A stretch of DNA of 32,626 nt from Candidatus Gastranaerophilales bacterium. GTDB taxonomy: Bacteria; Cyanobacteriota; Vampirovibrionia; Gastranaerophilales; Gastranaerophilaceae. Location of the stretch: contig CALVFT010000013.1 of the NCBI GenBank assembly GCA_944326915.1, positions 1 to 32,626 of the forward strand, read 5' to 3'. The notes beneath the pieces are model-generated. The model had not been told where the DNA came from, searched no databases, and worked only from the letters and a program-made list of their open reading frames with translations. A program made the translations under genes and the position numbers. Each line of letters opens with the position of its first letter. The stretch's first letter is position 1. Of the stretch, positions 17,182-23,577 are shown one piece after another.

Positions 17182-17403
17182 CTACTCTTCAATAATGAAT
17201 TGTTGTAATTCAACGTTTGGAGTTCCTATTACTCTAACCAATTCAAGAACAGAAGCCTTCATTTGGCATTTTTGAGAAGATCCGCTGAAAAAATCTTTAT
17301 AGAAACATCCTTCACAATTGCAGCCTCTTTTATAGCATTCCAAAGCCGTTGGTGTCCATCTTCTTACTGCAACAGCTCTACCCATATCCCTACTTCTAAA
17401 CAA
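17182..17403 (-). CDS. Small Cys-rich protein (73 aa)
   Basis: Not a family I can name with certainty. 73 residues beginning MFRSRDMGRAVAVRRW, with a Cys cluster ALECYKRGCNCEGCFYKDFF and a further Cys in SQKCQM. The C-x5-C-x-C-x2-C spacing suggests a metal or Fe-S site (inference). The C-terminal half (VLELVRVIGTPNVELQQFII) looks like a folded helix. The start is TTG at 17403 with GGAGA upstream; ATG at 17385 is the alternative. It has its own promoter near 17522-17549 and a leader of about 110 nt. It lies 64 bp upstream of hpf on the same strand and may share its transcript. Confidence 0.75.
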   Translation of the reverse strand: MFRSRDMGRAVAVRRWTPTALECYKRGCNCEGCFYKDFFSGSSQKCQMKASVLELVRVIGTPNVELQQFIIEE

Positions 17404-17521
17404 TTTATATAATCTCCACTTTAATCTCTATCCTACCCAAGCACGAGAACTAAACAGATATAATCTGTTGCATATCCCCTTTTGAAAGGTTTTTCAACCC
17501 TCTTCGCCCGTCCTTAATATC

Positions 17522-17549
17522 ATTATAGGGGCTAAGGAGATTTTTTCAA
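17522..17549 (-). promoter_or_regulatory. Sigma-70-type promoter for the Cys-rich gene
   Basis: On the minus strand, TTGAAA (17549-17544), a 16-bp spacer and TATAAT (17527-17522). Predicted start is near 17515, giving a leader of about 112 nt before the TTG at 17403. Confidence 0.7.
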
Positions 17550-17666
17550 GGGCATAACATGAGAATATTAACAATTGTAACAACAGGTGAAAATCCCGCT
17601 CACCTGCCGTTTTTCAAAAGTCAATCATGCTCAATTTAAAGCTATTACATGGTTCTCAGAATTTTT

Positions 17667-17682
17667 AGCATGAAATCATGCT
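17667..17682. repeat. Near-palindrome AGCATGAAATCATGCT
   Basis: A 16-bp inverted repeat with a single unpaired central step. Its 14-bp core GCATGAAATCATGC differs by one base from the perfect palindrome GCATGAATTCATGC at 23475-23488. Candidate binding site or hairpin; neither copy is followed by a proper T-run. Confidence 0.6.
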
Positions 17683-17769
17683 CCATGCATGGGTTTTCAT
17701 GTTTTTAAACGCTGTTAACTTTTGTAAACTTTTAAGTATCTTTTCTTTATAAGCATGCCCGAAAACTTT

Positions 17770-18312
17770 TTAAAATAGAGCTTTTAGCCCTAATCCAATC
17801 AAAATCAAACCACCTAAAATTTCCAGATATTTTGAAGGGAATTTTTTGAAAAAATTACCGCTCCAAAAACCGACAATAGACATCAAAAATGAAGCCAAAC
17901 CGATTACTACAGCAGGAATAATAAGAGGCGTTTTAGTAAAATTCAAGCTAGCTCCAGCGACAAGAGCATCAATACTAGTCGCAATCCCCATACCAATCAA
18001 ACATTTTATATCAAGACAACAAATCTCGTTATTTTCCTCTTCTTGAAAAGCTTCAACAATAAATTTCAATCCCAAAACAGCAAAAATTGCAAAAACAATA
18101 AATTTACTAAATGGTTCAACATACTCACGAATAACATCTGCTCCAATATAACCGATACAAGGCATCAAACCTTGAGAAAGCCCCATCGTAAGGGCAAGTG
18201 CTAAAGAATTTTTTAATCTGTTATGCGTAAATATTAAACCTTGAGAAAAAGACACAACCAAACAGTCTATACCAAGAGCAAAAGCTAACAATATAATTTC
18301 TGTAATACTCAA
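17770..18312 (-). CDS. mntP: Manganese efflux pump, MntP family
   Basis: 180 residues, six hydrophobic helices. The duplicated MntP motif is visible: LGIDCLVVSFSQG in helix 1 and TSIDALVAGASLN in the second half, both with the membrane Asp needed for cation passage. It exports Mn(II). The start is TTG at 18312, overlapping the TGA of the upstream DUF4127 gene (TTGA), with GAGG upstream, so translation is coupled. No Mn riboswitch can sit directly before it, since it is internal to the operon. Confidence 0.9.
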   Translation of the reverse strand: MSITEIILLAFALGIDCLVVSFSQGLIFTHNRLKNSLALALTMGLSQGLMPCIGYIGADVIREYVEPFSKFIVFAIFAVLGLKFIVEAFQEEENNEICCLDIKCLIGMGIATSIDALVAGASLNFTKTPLIIPAVVIGLASFLMSIVGFWSGNFFKKFPSKYLEILGGLILIGLGLKALF

Positions 18313-19679
18313 TTTACATTTACCTCAATTTCAAACAATCTTTGCCATGGAAAACTGTAACTCAAATTAACATCTTTTATTCCCAATTTAGCACACAATA
18401 AATTTTCGTAATCCCTCATTTTAGCAGTAACAATACTTACATCAGGATTTACGATCTCTTGCCTTACATTTGCCTGATAAGCCCAATCATCTAAAAATCT
18501 TACAAGTTGTAATTTTTTAAAAGCCAAATCATCAAAATTTTTCGCATAAAATTTTACTATAGCTGCACAAATCAAACTGCCTAAACTATTTGCAGAAGTA
18601 TTCCATGCAGAATATCCATAGAAATTTTCACCAAAATCATTTTCAAACAGTTTTTTTACAAACGCATTATCAGCACCATTTGCAAAACGTACATCCCCAA
18701 TCATGTATGCTTGTGAAGGGATAGAAAAATTTTTGTTATACGGCACTGTATTGACCTTCATAACGATTTCACCTTGATGATCAATAAAGTTGTTAACATA
18801 CAATAAAATATCCGCTTGTTGAGGCTCACAGACCTCGCATCCGGCAAGTTCTAATTGTCCCAACACAGATTTTTCAATTGATACATCTTCATAATTAGAA
18901 ATAAGATTTTTACACTCAGGTTCAGCGAATACAGGAGCTATTTTAATTCTATCCAAGTTCATATTTACGTGATAAAAATCACTCACAGCTCTAGATAGCA
19001 AACTCAAAGGAATTTCATCAGCACCAGTTTTTACAAACCCACCCATCTTCTCAAGAGAATTAGCTTCTTGCACATTAAATCCATACTCTGCACAATCATC
19101 TTTAGAAAATACTAAAGTATCAAATAACCCCTCTTTTTGCCATTGAAGATATATTTTATTTATTTCAAAATTTCTTTTACGAGTGGCTATATAATCATCT
19201 AAGATTTCAGATGGAATAATATTTGCAATACAGCTTTCTGATCCAAGCTTATGAGATTGAAAAGAATAGTCAAAAATCTTTTTTCCCCACTTATTCCAAT
19301 ACTCTTTTTCTTCTTCGTTAACATTATTATTGGAAATTCTCATAATGCTTGAAAATGCATATATCTTAGCATTTTTACCTTCTAAAATTTTACGCAAACG
19401 ACCAATTCTGTTGTAAATTTCGTCAAAAGTATCAGGACAACGTCTTGAAGATATAAGCCCTCCATATGCAACAGTATCAAGTGGAAGAATAATTGCATCT
19501 ACTGTTGGTAAACCTTCAAGCCACTCAAAAAGTTTTTCTACATTAGCATACTTATGCAAATCACCAAGATAGCTTCTTTCAGGAATATAAAATTCAATAT
19601 CTTTGTTAATATCTGCTATTTGCTTAGGTAGTGTATAACATACCGGTCTATTATCAATTGGTACAAATGCTATGTTCAT
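18309..19679 (-). CDS. DUF4127 family protein
   Basis: 456 residues from the ATG at 19679: MNIAFVPIDNRPVCYTLPKQ is the conserved DUF4127 start (VPxDxRPV). Later blocks include LPLDTVAYGGLISSR, SSIMRISNNNVNEEE, GADEIPLSLLSRAV, YSAWNTSANSLGSLI and RFLDDWAYQANVRQE. The family is uncharacterised; conserved Asp, His and Asn suggest a sugar- or metal-dependent enzyme (inference). No signal peptide. An in-frame ATG at 19724 would read through the promoter, so I reject it; TATAAT ends 6 bases before the chosen ATG. It is translationally coupled to mntP. Divergent from menG with overlapping control regions. Confidence 0.85.
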   Translation of the reverse strand: MNIAFVPIDNRPVCYTLPKQIADINKDIEFYIPERSYLGDLHKYANVEKLFEWLEGLPTVDAIILPLDTVAYGGLISSRRCPDTFDEIYNRIGRLRKILEGKNAKIYAFSSIMRISNNNVNEEEKEYWNKWGKKIFDYSFQSHKLGSESCIANIIPSEILDDYIATRKRNFEINKIYLQWQKEGLFDTLVFSKDDCAEYGFNVQEANSLEKMGGFVKTGADEIPLSLLSRAVSDFYHVNMNLDRIKIAPVFAEPECKNLISNYEDVSIEKSVLGQLELAGCEVCEPQQADILLYVNNFIDHQGEIVMKVNTVPYNKNFSIPSQAYMIGDVRFANGADNAFVKKLFENDFGENFYGYSAWNTSANSLGSLICAAIVKFYAKNFDDLAFKKLQLVRFLDDWAYQANVRQEIVNPDVSIVTAKMRDYENLLCAKLGIKDVNLSYSFPWQRLFEIEVNVN

Positions 19680-19685
19680 AACTTT

Positions 19686-19713
19686 ATTATATGTTATCAT
19701 CGAAATTAAGCAA
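19686..19713 (-). promoter_or_regulatory. Promoter giving leaderless DUF4127-mntP mRNA
   Basis: On the minus strand TTGCTT (19713-19708), a 16-bp spacer and TATAAT (19691-19686), then six bases to the ATG at 19679. No Shine-Dalgarno. Confidence 0.72.
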
Positions 19714-19727
19714 AAAGGTAACAATTT

Positions 19728-20396
19728 ATGACGTTTGATAAATCCTCAAAAAATATTCAAAAAATATTCAATAACATTGCTTCAAAATATGACTTTATCA
19801 ATAATGTCATTTCCTTAGGAAGTCACTACAGAATTAAACAAAAATGTCTAAAAAACTTCAAAATTCAACCTCATGACACTTTGCTTGATTTGTGTTGTGG
19901 AACAGGAGACTTATGCCAAATTGCAAAAGATATTCAACCTCTAGCTCTAGTTACAGGGGTAGATTTTTCTGAAAACATGTTAAAAATAGCAAACGCCAGA
20001 ACACATAATATCAAATATATTCAATCAGACGTAAATAAGCTACCTTTTGAAGATAACTCTTTTAATTTTGTAACCATCAGTTTTGGATTACGTAATATCA
20101 ACAATCCTGAAAAAACAATTGAAGAAATATACAGAGTCTTAAAACCTAATGGAAAATTTATGCATATTGACTTTGGAAAACACAATATTCTAAATAAAAT
20201 TTTCAATTTTGTAGTACCACTAATTGCAAAAGTTTTAACAAAATATTCATACGCATATGAATATCTTGTTAAATCAAAAAAAATATTCCCAACACCGGAT
20301 GAGTTGATCAAAGATTTTACAAGCAAAAATTTCAAATTTGAAAAAAGACAAGATTTCCTATTCGGAAGTATTTCATGCCAGATATTCAGCAAATGA
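19728..20396 (+). CDS. menG: Demethylmenaquinone / UbiE-type methyltransferase
   Basis: 222 residues, class I SAM methyltransferase. UbiE/MenG signatures: KYDFINNVISLGSHYRIKQK near the start, LDLCCGTGDLC (SAM loop), VDFSENML, FNFVTISFGLRNINNPEK and FMHIDFGKHN. It would C-methylate demethylmenaquinone (or a related quinone) as the last step of quinone synthesis. No other men gene is in the window. AAGG lies 6-8 bases before the ATG. Its TGA abuts the stop of the convergent dehydrogenase with no gap. Methylation of another substrate cannot be excluded. Confidence 0.88.
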   Translation: MTFDKSSKNIQKIFNNIASKYDFINNVISLGSHYRIKQKCLKNFKIQPHDTLLDLCCGTGDLCQIAKDIQPLALVTGVDFSENMLKIANARTHNIKYIQSDVNKLPFEDNSFNFVTISFGLRNINNPEKTIEEIYRVLKPNGKFMHIDFGKHNILNKIFNFVVPLIAKVLTKYSYAYEYLVKSKKIFPTPDELIKDFTSKNFKFEKRQDFLFGSISCQIFSK

Positions 20397-21410
20397 TTAG
20401 AAATTTATGTTATAACATCTACCTTTCAAATAATCTCTTATACCATTAAATGTTTCTTTTAAAATATAATTAATAGATTCTTTTGTAGAATATGCAATAT
20501 GTGGAGTAATAATTACGTTTTCCATTTTTACAAGTGAAGCAAGAGCCTCCTGCTCATCAATACAATCAAGAGGAATATCGTCATCTCTCAAATTTTTACA
20601 CTTAAAATTCATATCCTCACAAGTCACCACATCCAAAGCAGCACCTTTTAACTTTCCGGTAACAACTGCATTATACACAGCTCTAGTATCAACAGTTTCA
20701 CCTGCAGAAGTATTTACAAAATAGCTTCCATCCTTCATCATTCTAAATTCTTTGTCTGAAAACATATGATAATTGTCACCGGTATAAGGAATATGTACAG
20801 AAATAATATCAGCCTTTCCTATTAAATCGTACAAATCAACATACTCGACATAACTTTCCAATTCTTTTTTAGGACACAAGTCATAACCAATAACACTCAT
20901 ACCAAAAAATTTAGCTATATCAGCGACTTTAGCACCTATAGCACCTGTACCTACTATCCCAAGAGTTAAATCCTCCAAATTATGTCCGACAAATTCAGGT
21001 TTTTTATATCCCAAACTCAAAAACTTTGAAGCAGCAGGAATATCTCTAATTAAAGAAAGAATAAGCCCAAAAGTATATTGAGCAACAGGTTTTACACCAT
21101 ATTTCTCGACATTAATAACCGCAATATTTCTAGCATTAGCAGCAGTTGTCGAAATATGATCATACGCAGTAGAACGAGTCGCAATAACTCTCAAATTTTT
21201 AAACTTACTAATCACATTCGCAGAGACATTAGAATTCACAAATACACTTATGACAGTAGTATTATCTAATTTATCTATTGATAAATTTTTAACTGTTTCA
21301 TCATTAAGACTCTCTCTATAAAAAGTGATATTAAAATGCTCAAGATCATGTGTACTAAAAAATTCCTTTTCACTTTCTCTGTAATCAAAAATCAACATAT
21401 TTACTGTCAT
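20397..21410 (-). CDS. D-isomer 2-hydroxyacid dehydrogenase (D-lactate dehydrogenase-like)
   Basis: 337 residues. NAD-binding loop GIVGTGAIGAKVADIA, then VHIPYTGDNYHMF, the DGSYFVNTSAGETVDT block, LKGAALDVVTCEDMNF and ITPHIAYST. The catalytic triad is in place: Arg in ISVFVN..RSTAYDHI region, Glu in CED, His in TPHIAY. The sequence is closest in style to LdhA/VanH-type D-lactate dehydrogenases, which reduce pyruvate to D-lactate and recycle NADH in fermentation; other 2-oxoacids are possible. GGAG about 10 bases before the ATG supports the start. It abuts menG tail to tail. Confidence 0.9.
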   Translation of the reverse strand: MTVNMLIFDYRESEKEFFSTHDLEHFNITFYRESLNDETVKNLSIDKLDNTTVISVFVNSNVSANVISKFKNLRVIATRSTAYDHISTTAANARNIAVINVEKYGVKPVAQYTFGLILSLIRDIPAASKFLSLGYKKPEFVGHNLEDLTLGIVGTGAIGAKVADIAKFFGMSVIGYDLCPKKELESYVEYVDLYDLIGKADIISVHIPYTGDNYHMFSDKEFRMMKDGSYFVNTSAGETVDTRAVYNAVVTGKLKGAALDVVTCEDMNFKCKNLRDDDIPLDCIDEQEALASLVKMENVIITPHIAYSTKESINYILKETFNGIRDYLKGRCYNINF

Positions 21411-21575
21411 AACTCAAAATCTCCATTGAATAAATATTAGCTAAACATATTATTCAAAAAAAGTTGATTTATTCTATTGTACAAAAGTACATATTTTAAA
21501 TCCTAATTAATTAATAAATAGTTGAATGAAAATGAGCACAAAAAGTTTTATCTTAAAGATGCGAAAGGAGTTCAA

Positions 21576-22064
21576 ATGAAAACCGATTTAATAATAAAAG
21601 AACCTGATTTATACTTTGACAGTATCCATCAAGAACTGAATAATTTTTTAAGAGATACATTTCTTGTACATACAATGGCAAATCCGCTAAATCTTAAAAA
21701 AGTTTCAACCTGGCGTCCTGCAATAGAAGTTAAACAAAATGATAAAAATTATAAAATAAAAGTACAACTTCCCGGTGTTAATAAAGACGATATCAATGTC
21801 GAAATCGATAACGACTTTATGACAATAACTGCAGAAATTCAGGAAGAAAAAGAAGAAAAGGAAGAAAAAGCTAAAAACGAACGTTACCACACCTCAGAAT
21901 TTCGTTACGGCAAGTATCAACGAACCATATCTTTTGATTCTCCAATAAAATCAGAAGATGCACACGCTACATATGATAATGGTATTCTTGCAATAACAAT
22001 TCCAAAACTTAAACAAGAAATAAAAGAACCCAGAAAACTTACAATTCACAATAAAAAGAAATAA
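21576..22064 (+). CDS. Small heat shock protein, Hsp20/alpha-crystallin
   Basis: 162 residues from the ATG at 21576, which has GAAAGGAG just upstream; an earlier in-frame ATG at 21522 would read through that site. The alpha-crystallin domain spans about 48-150: NYKIKVQLPGVNKDDINVEI, DFMTITAEI, an acidic Lys/Glu loop, RYGKYQRTISFDSPI and the signature NGILAITIPK. The tail ends in KLTIHNKKK. An ATP-independent holdase chaperone. The 165-bp upstream region contains TTGATT and TACATA hexamers, but the spacing is poor. A structured RNA begins about 20 bp after its stop. Confidence 0.92.
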   Translation: MKTDLIIKEPDLYFDSIHQELNNFLRDTFLVHTMANPLNLKKVSTWRPAIEVKQNDKNYKIKVQLPGVNKDDINVEIDNDFMTITAEIQEEKEEKEEKAKNERYHTSEFRYGKYQRTISFDSPIKSEDAHATYDNGILAITIPKLKQEIKEPRKLTIHNKKK

Positions 22065-22085
22065 CAAACAAAAATATATAAAAAG

Positions 22086-22293
22086 TTCGAATTCCAAAGC
22101 CGAATCTGCCATGATATTTTTGGTCGCGAGTCCTCATACGGGAAGTGTCAAACACTTCAAACGGGCTAACCTCCCACCCTCACTCATAGTTTGAAAAAGC
22201 TGCATGTGAAAACGGGTAAATTGCAGAATCTGCAACGTATGGAAAGATGAGTTTAAAACTCATAACACCGCGAAATAAGCGGCGGAATTCGAA
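22086..22293 (+). ncRNA. Structured RNA candidate, possibly 6S RNA
   Basis: About 208 nt, no coding potential, and visibly less AT-rich than its surroundings. The ends close with a perfect 10-bp helix, TTCGAATTCC (22086-22095) with GGAATTCGAA (22284-22293), extended by GCCG/CGGC (22099-22102 with 22280-22283). Inside: CATACG (22135-22140) with CGTATG (22236-22241), GAAGTG/CACTTC (22142-22158), TTGCAG/CTGCAA (22221-22235), ATGAG/CTCAT (22247-22263) and a small CCGC/GCGG hairpin on the 3' strand (22268-22282). TATATA at 22075-22080 may be its -10, and a strong terminator follows. Long closing stem, internal bubble, 3'-strand hairpin and a CGGCGG near the end resemble 6S RNA, which binds RNA polymerase. 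Identity moderate, RNA-gene status stronger. Confidence 0.6.
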
Positions 22294-22311
22294 TAGGCAG
22301 TCAACTGCCAC

Positions 22312-22350
22312 AAAAGGTGTAACACAAAAATTTGTTACACCTTTTATTTT
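22312..22350. terminator. Bidirectional terminator after the RNA and after oppD
   Basis: AAAAGGTGTAACA (22312-22324) and TGTTACACCTTTT (22333-22345) form a 13-bp perfect stem with an 8-base loop, then T-rich sequence on the right; the A-run on the left makes it work for the minus strand too. A small GGCAG/CTGCC hairpin (22296-22309) precedes it. Confidence 0.92.
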
Positions 22351-22366
22351 TCAATATTTTTATTAA

Positions 22367-23317
22367 TTAATTCAAAAAGCAAGCTGAAAAATGCCCACTA
22401 CCAACCATAAACTCCTGAGGAATTTGTTTTTTACAAATATCCATACATCTTGCACAACGCGGATGAAATCTGCATCCTGAAATATCTTGCTGAATTGAAG
22501 GAGGCTGTCCAAAAATAGTTTCAAGCTTTTCTCCATAATTAGACGGTAAAGATTTTAATAATGCAAGCGTATATGGATGTTTTGGATTTAAGAAAAATTC
22601 TTCTGCAGACGCTCTTTCAACGATCCTACCAGCATACATTACAGCAACGTTATCAGCATTTTCTGATACAAGAGCTAAATCATGAGTAATCAACAAAATT
22701 GATGTATCAGTCTCTTTTTTAATCTCATTTAACAAATTCATAATCTGAGCCTGAATTGTTACATCTAAAGCAGTCGTCGGCTCATCAGCAATAATCACTT
22801 CTGCATTGCAAGCTAAAGCCATAGCAATAATAGCTCTTTGTTTCATCCCCCCTGAAAACTCATGAGGATAAGCACTCATTCTTTCCCTAGCACAAGGGAT
22901 TTGAACCATATCCAAAGCCTCTACAGCTTTTTCGTAAGCAGAATCTCCTGAAAGCCCTTGGTGAATTTTTATAACTTCTAATAACTGATTGCCTACCGTA
23001 TACAAAGGATTTAAAGACGTCATAGGATCTTGAGGGATTAGAGCAATTTTCGCCCCTCTAATATCCTGTAATTGTCTTGATGAAAGCTTTAAAATATCTT
23101 TTCCATCATATAAAATTTCACCTCCAAGAACCCTTGCAGATTTTGGTAAAAGTTTTAAAATACTCATCGCAGTCATAGTCTTACCACAACCAGACTCTCC
23201 AACTAAAGCAAGCATTTTACCCTTTTCTAATTTAAAAGAAACATCAAAAAGAGCCTGCCTTAGTCCGCATTCACAATCAAAACCCAAACTTAAATTTTTA
23301 ACATCTATTATTGCCAT
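22367..23317 (-). CDS. Oligopeptide/dipeptide ABC transporter ATPase (OppD/DppD-like)
   Basis: 316 residues from the ATG at 23317. Walker A GESGCGKT at residues 40-47, Q-loop PQDPMTSLNP, signature FSGGMKQR, Walker B VIIADEPTTALD, H-loop LLITHDLA. The C-terminal oligo_HPY region has the Cys cluster CRFHPRCARCMDIC plus a later Cys, associated with an iron-sulfur site in this family. It energises import of peptides or nickel-like solutes. No permease, binding protein or OppF partner is adjacent on either side, so its complex must be encoded elsewhere. The longer ORF start at 23335 includes the promoter and is rejected. Confidence 0.92.
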   Translation of the reverse strand: MAIIDVKNLSLGFDCECGLRQALFDVSFKLEKGKMLALVGESGCGKTMTAMSILKLLPKSARVLGGEILYDGKDILKLSSRQLQDIRGAKIALIPQDPMTSLNPLYTVGNQLLEVIKIHQGLSGDSAYEKAVEALDMVQIPCARERMSAYPHEFSGGMKQRAIIAMALACNAEVIIADEPTTALDVTIQAQIMNLLNEIKKETDTSILLITHDLALVSENADNVAVMYAGRIVERASAEEFFLNPKHPYTLALLKSLPSNYGEKLETIFGQPPSIQQDISGCRFHPRCARCMDICKKQIPQEFMVGSGHFSACFLN

Positions 23318-23323
23318 AAAACT

Positions 23324-23329
23324 ATTATA
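23324..23329 (-). promoter_or_regulatory. -10 box of a probable leaderless oppD transcript
   Basis: TATAAT on the minus strand (23329-23324), six bases before the ATG at 23317. The -35 is weak (TTAATT at 16 bp). No Shine-Dalgarno. Confidence 0.65.
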
Positions 23330-23401
23330 ATACACACCAGAACAAAATTAATATCCCTCTAATATATAACTTTTTTTACTGATCTATCAATCGATAAGTT
23401 C

Positions 23402-23421
23402 GAAATATTAAGAAATATTAA
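23402..23421. repeat. Tandem 10-bp direct repeat GAAATATTAA x2
   Basis: Two perfect copies at 23402-23411 and 23412-23421, one helical turn apart, about 120-140 bp upstream of the likely start of the 573-aa gene transcript. Could be a paired regulator-binding site; could also be chance in AT-rich DNA. Confidence 0.5.
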
Positions 23422-23474
23422 CGCTCAAAACCATAGATTATACAAGCATTTTCAAGAATTCGACAGTCCCAAAA

Positions 23475-23488
23475 GCATGAATTCATGC
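23475..23488. repeat. Perfect palindrome GCATGAATTCATGC
   Basis: A 14-bp perfect inverted repeat, centred about 60 bp upstream of the predicted transcription start of the 573-aa gene. One base different from the core of the near-palindrome at 17668-17681. No T-run follows, so an operator is more likely than a terminator. Confidence 0.6.
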
Positions 23489-23506
23489 AATTTTCCGAGA
23501 CAAAAA

Positions 23507-23534
23507 TTGTTTATTAAAGCATAGGGGATATTAC
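23507..23534 (+). promoter_or_regulatory. Possible promoter of the 573-aa protein gene
   Basis: TTGTTT (23507-23512), a 16-bp spacer and TATTAC (23529-23534), each a 4/6 match. Predicted start is near 23541, giving a leader of about 37 nt that contains the strong AAAGGGGA ribosome site at 23566-23573. Confidence 0.4.
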
Positions 23535-23577
23535 AAAAATAATTTTCTTGTCACGAGGAAAATTGAAAGGGGAAAAG

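Larger units (their letters stand above)
17404..17769. other. 366-bp noncoding region between mntP and the Cys-rich gene
   Basis: No coding frame is supported. Reading left to right: an inverted repeat AACAGAT/ATCTGTT (17453-17469) inside the leader of the Cys-rich gene; a GA/C-rich stretch (17475-17515); a minus-strand promoter (17522-17549); a 7-bp hairpin CAGGTGA/TCACCTG (17584-17606) followed by five T on the plus strand; a 16-bp near-palindrome at 17667-17682; and CATGCATG at 17684-17691. This is unusually rich in dyads for such a compact genome. It may hold a leader element and possibly a small RNA. Confidence 0.55.

Noticed and set aside
17584-17614. CAGGTGA/TCACCTG hairpin with five T as a true terminator
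   Set aside because: No plus-strand gene precedes it and the stem is only 7 bp with a 9-base loop; kept only as part of the noncoding-region description.
22085-22095. GTTCGAATTCC resembles a tRNA T-arm
   Set aside because: No acceptor or anticodon arms fit around it. The segment is one half of a 10-bp helix with 22284-22293 and belongs to the longer RNA.
22086-22293. tmRNA, RNase P RNA or SRP RNA instead of 6S
   Set aside because: Too short for tmRNA or RNase P, no CCA end or tag frame, and no GGAAG-type SRP helix-8 motif or RNase P core sequences seen.
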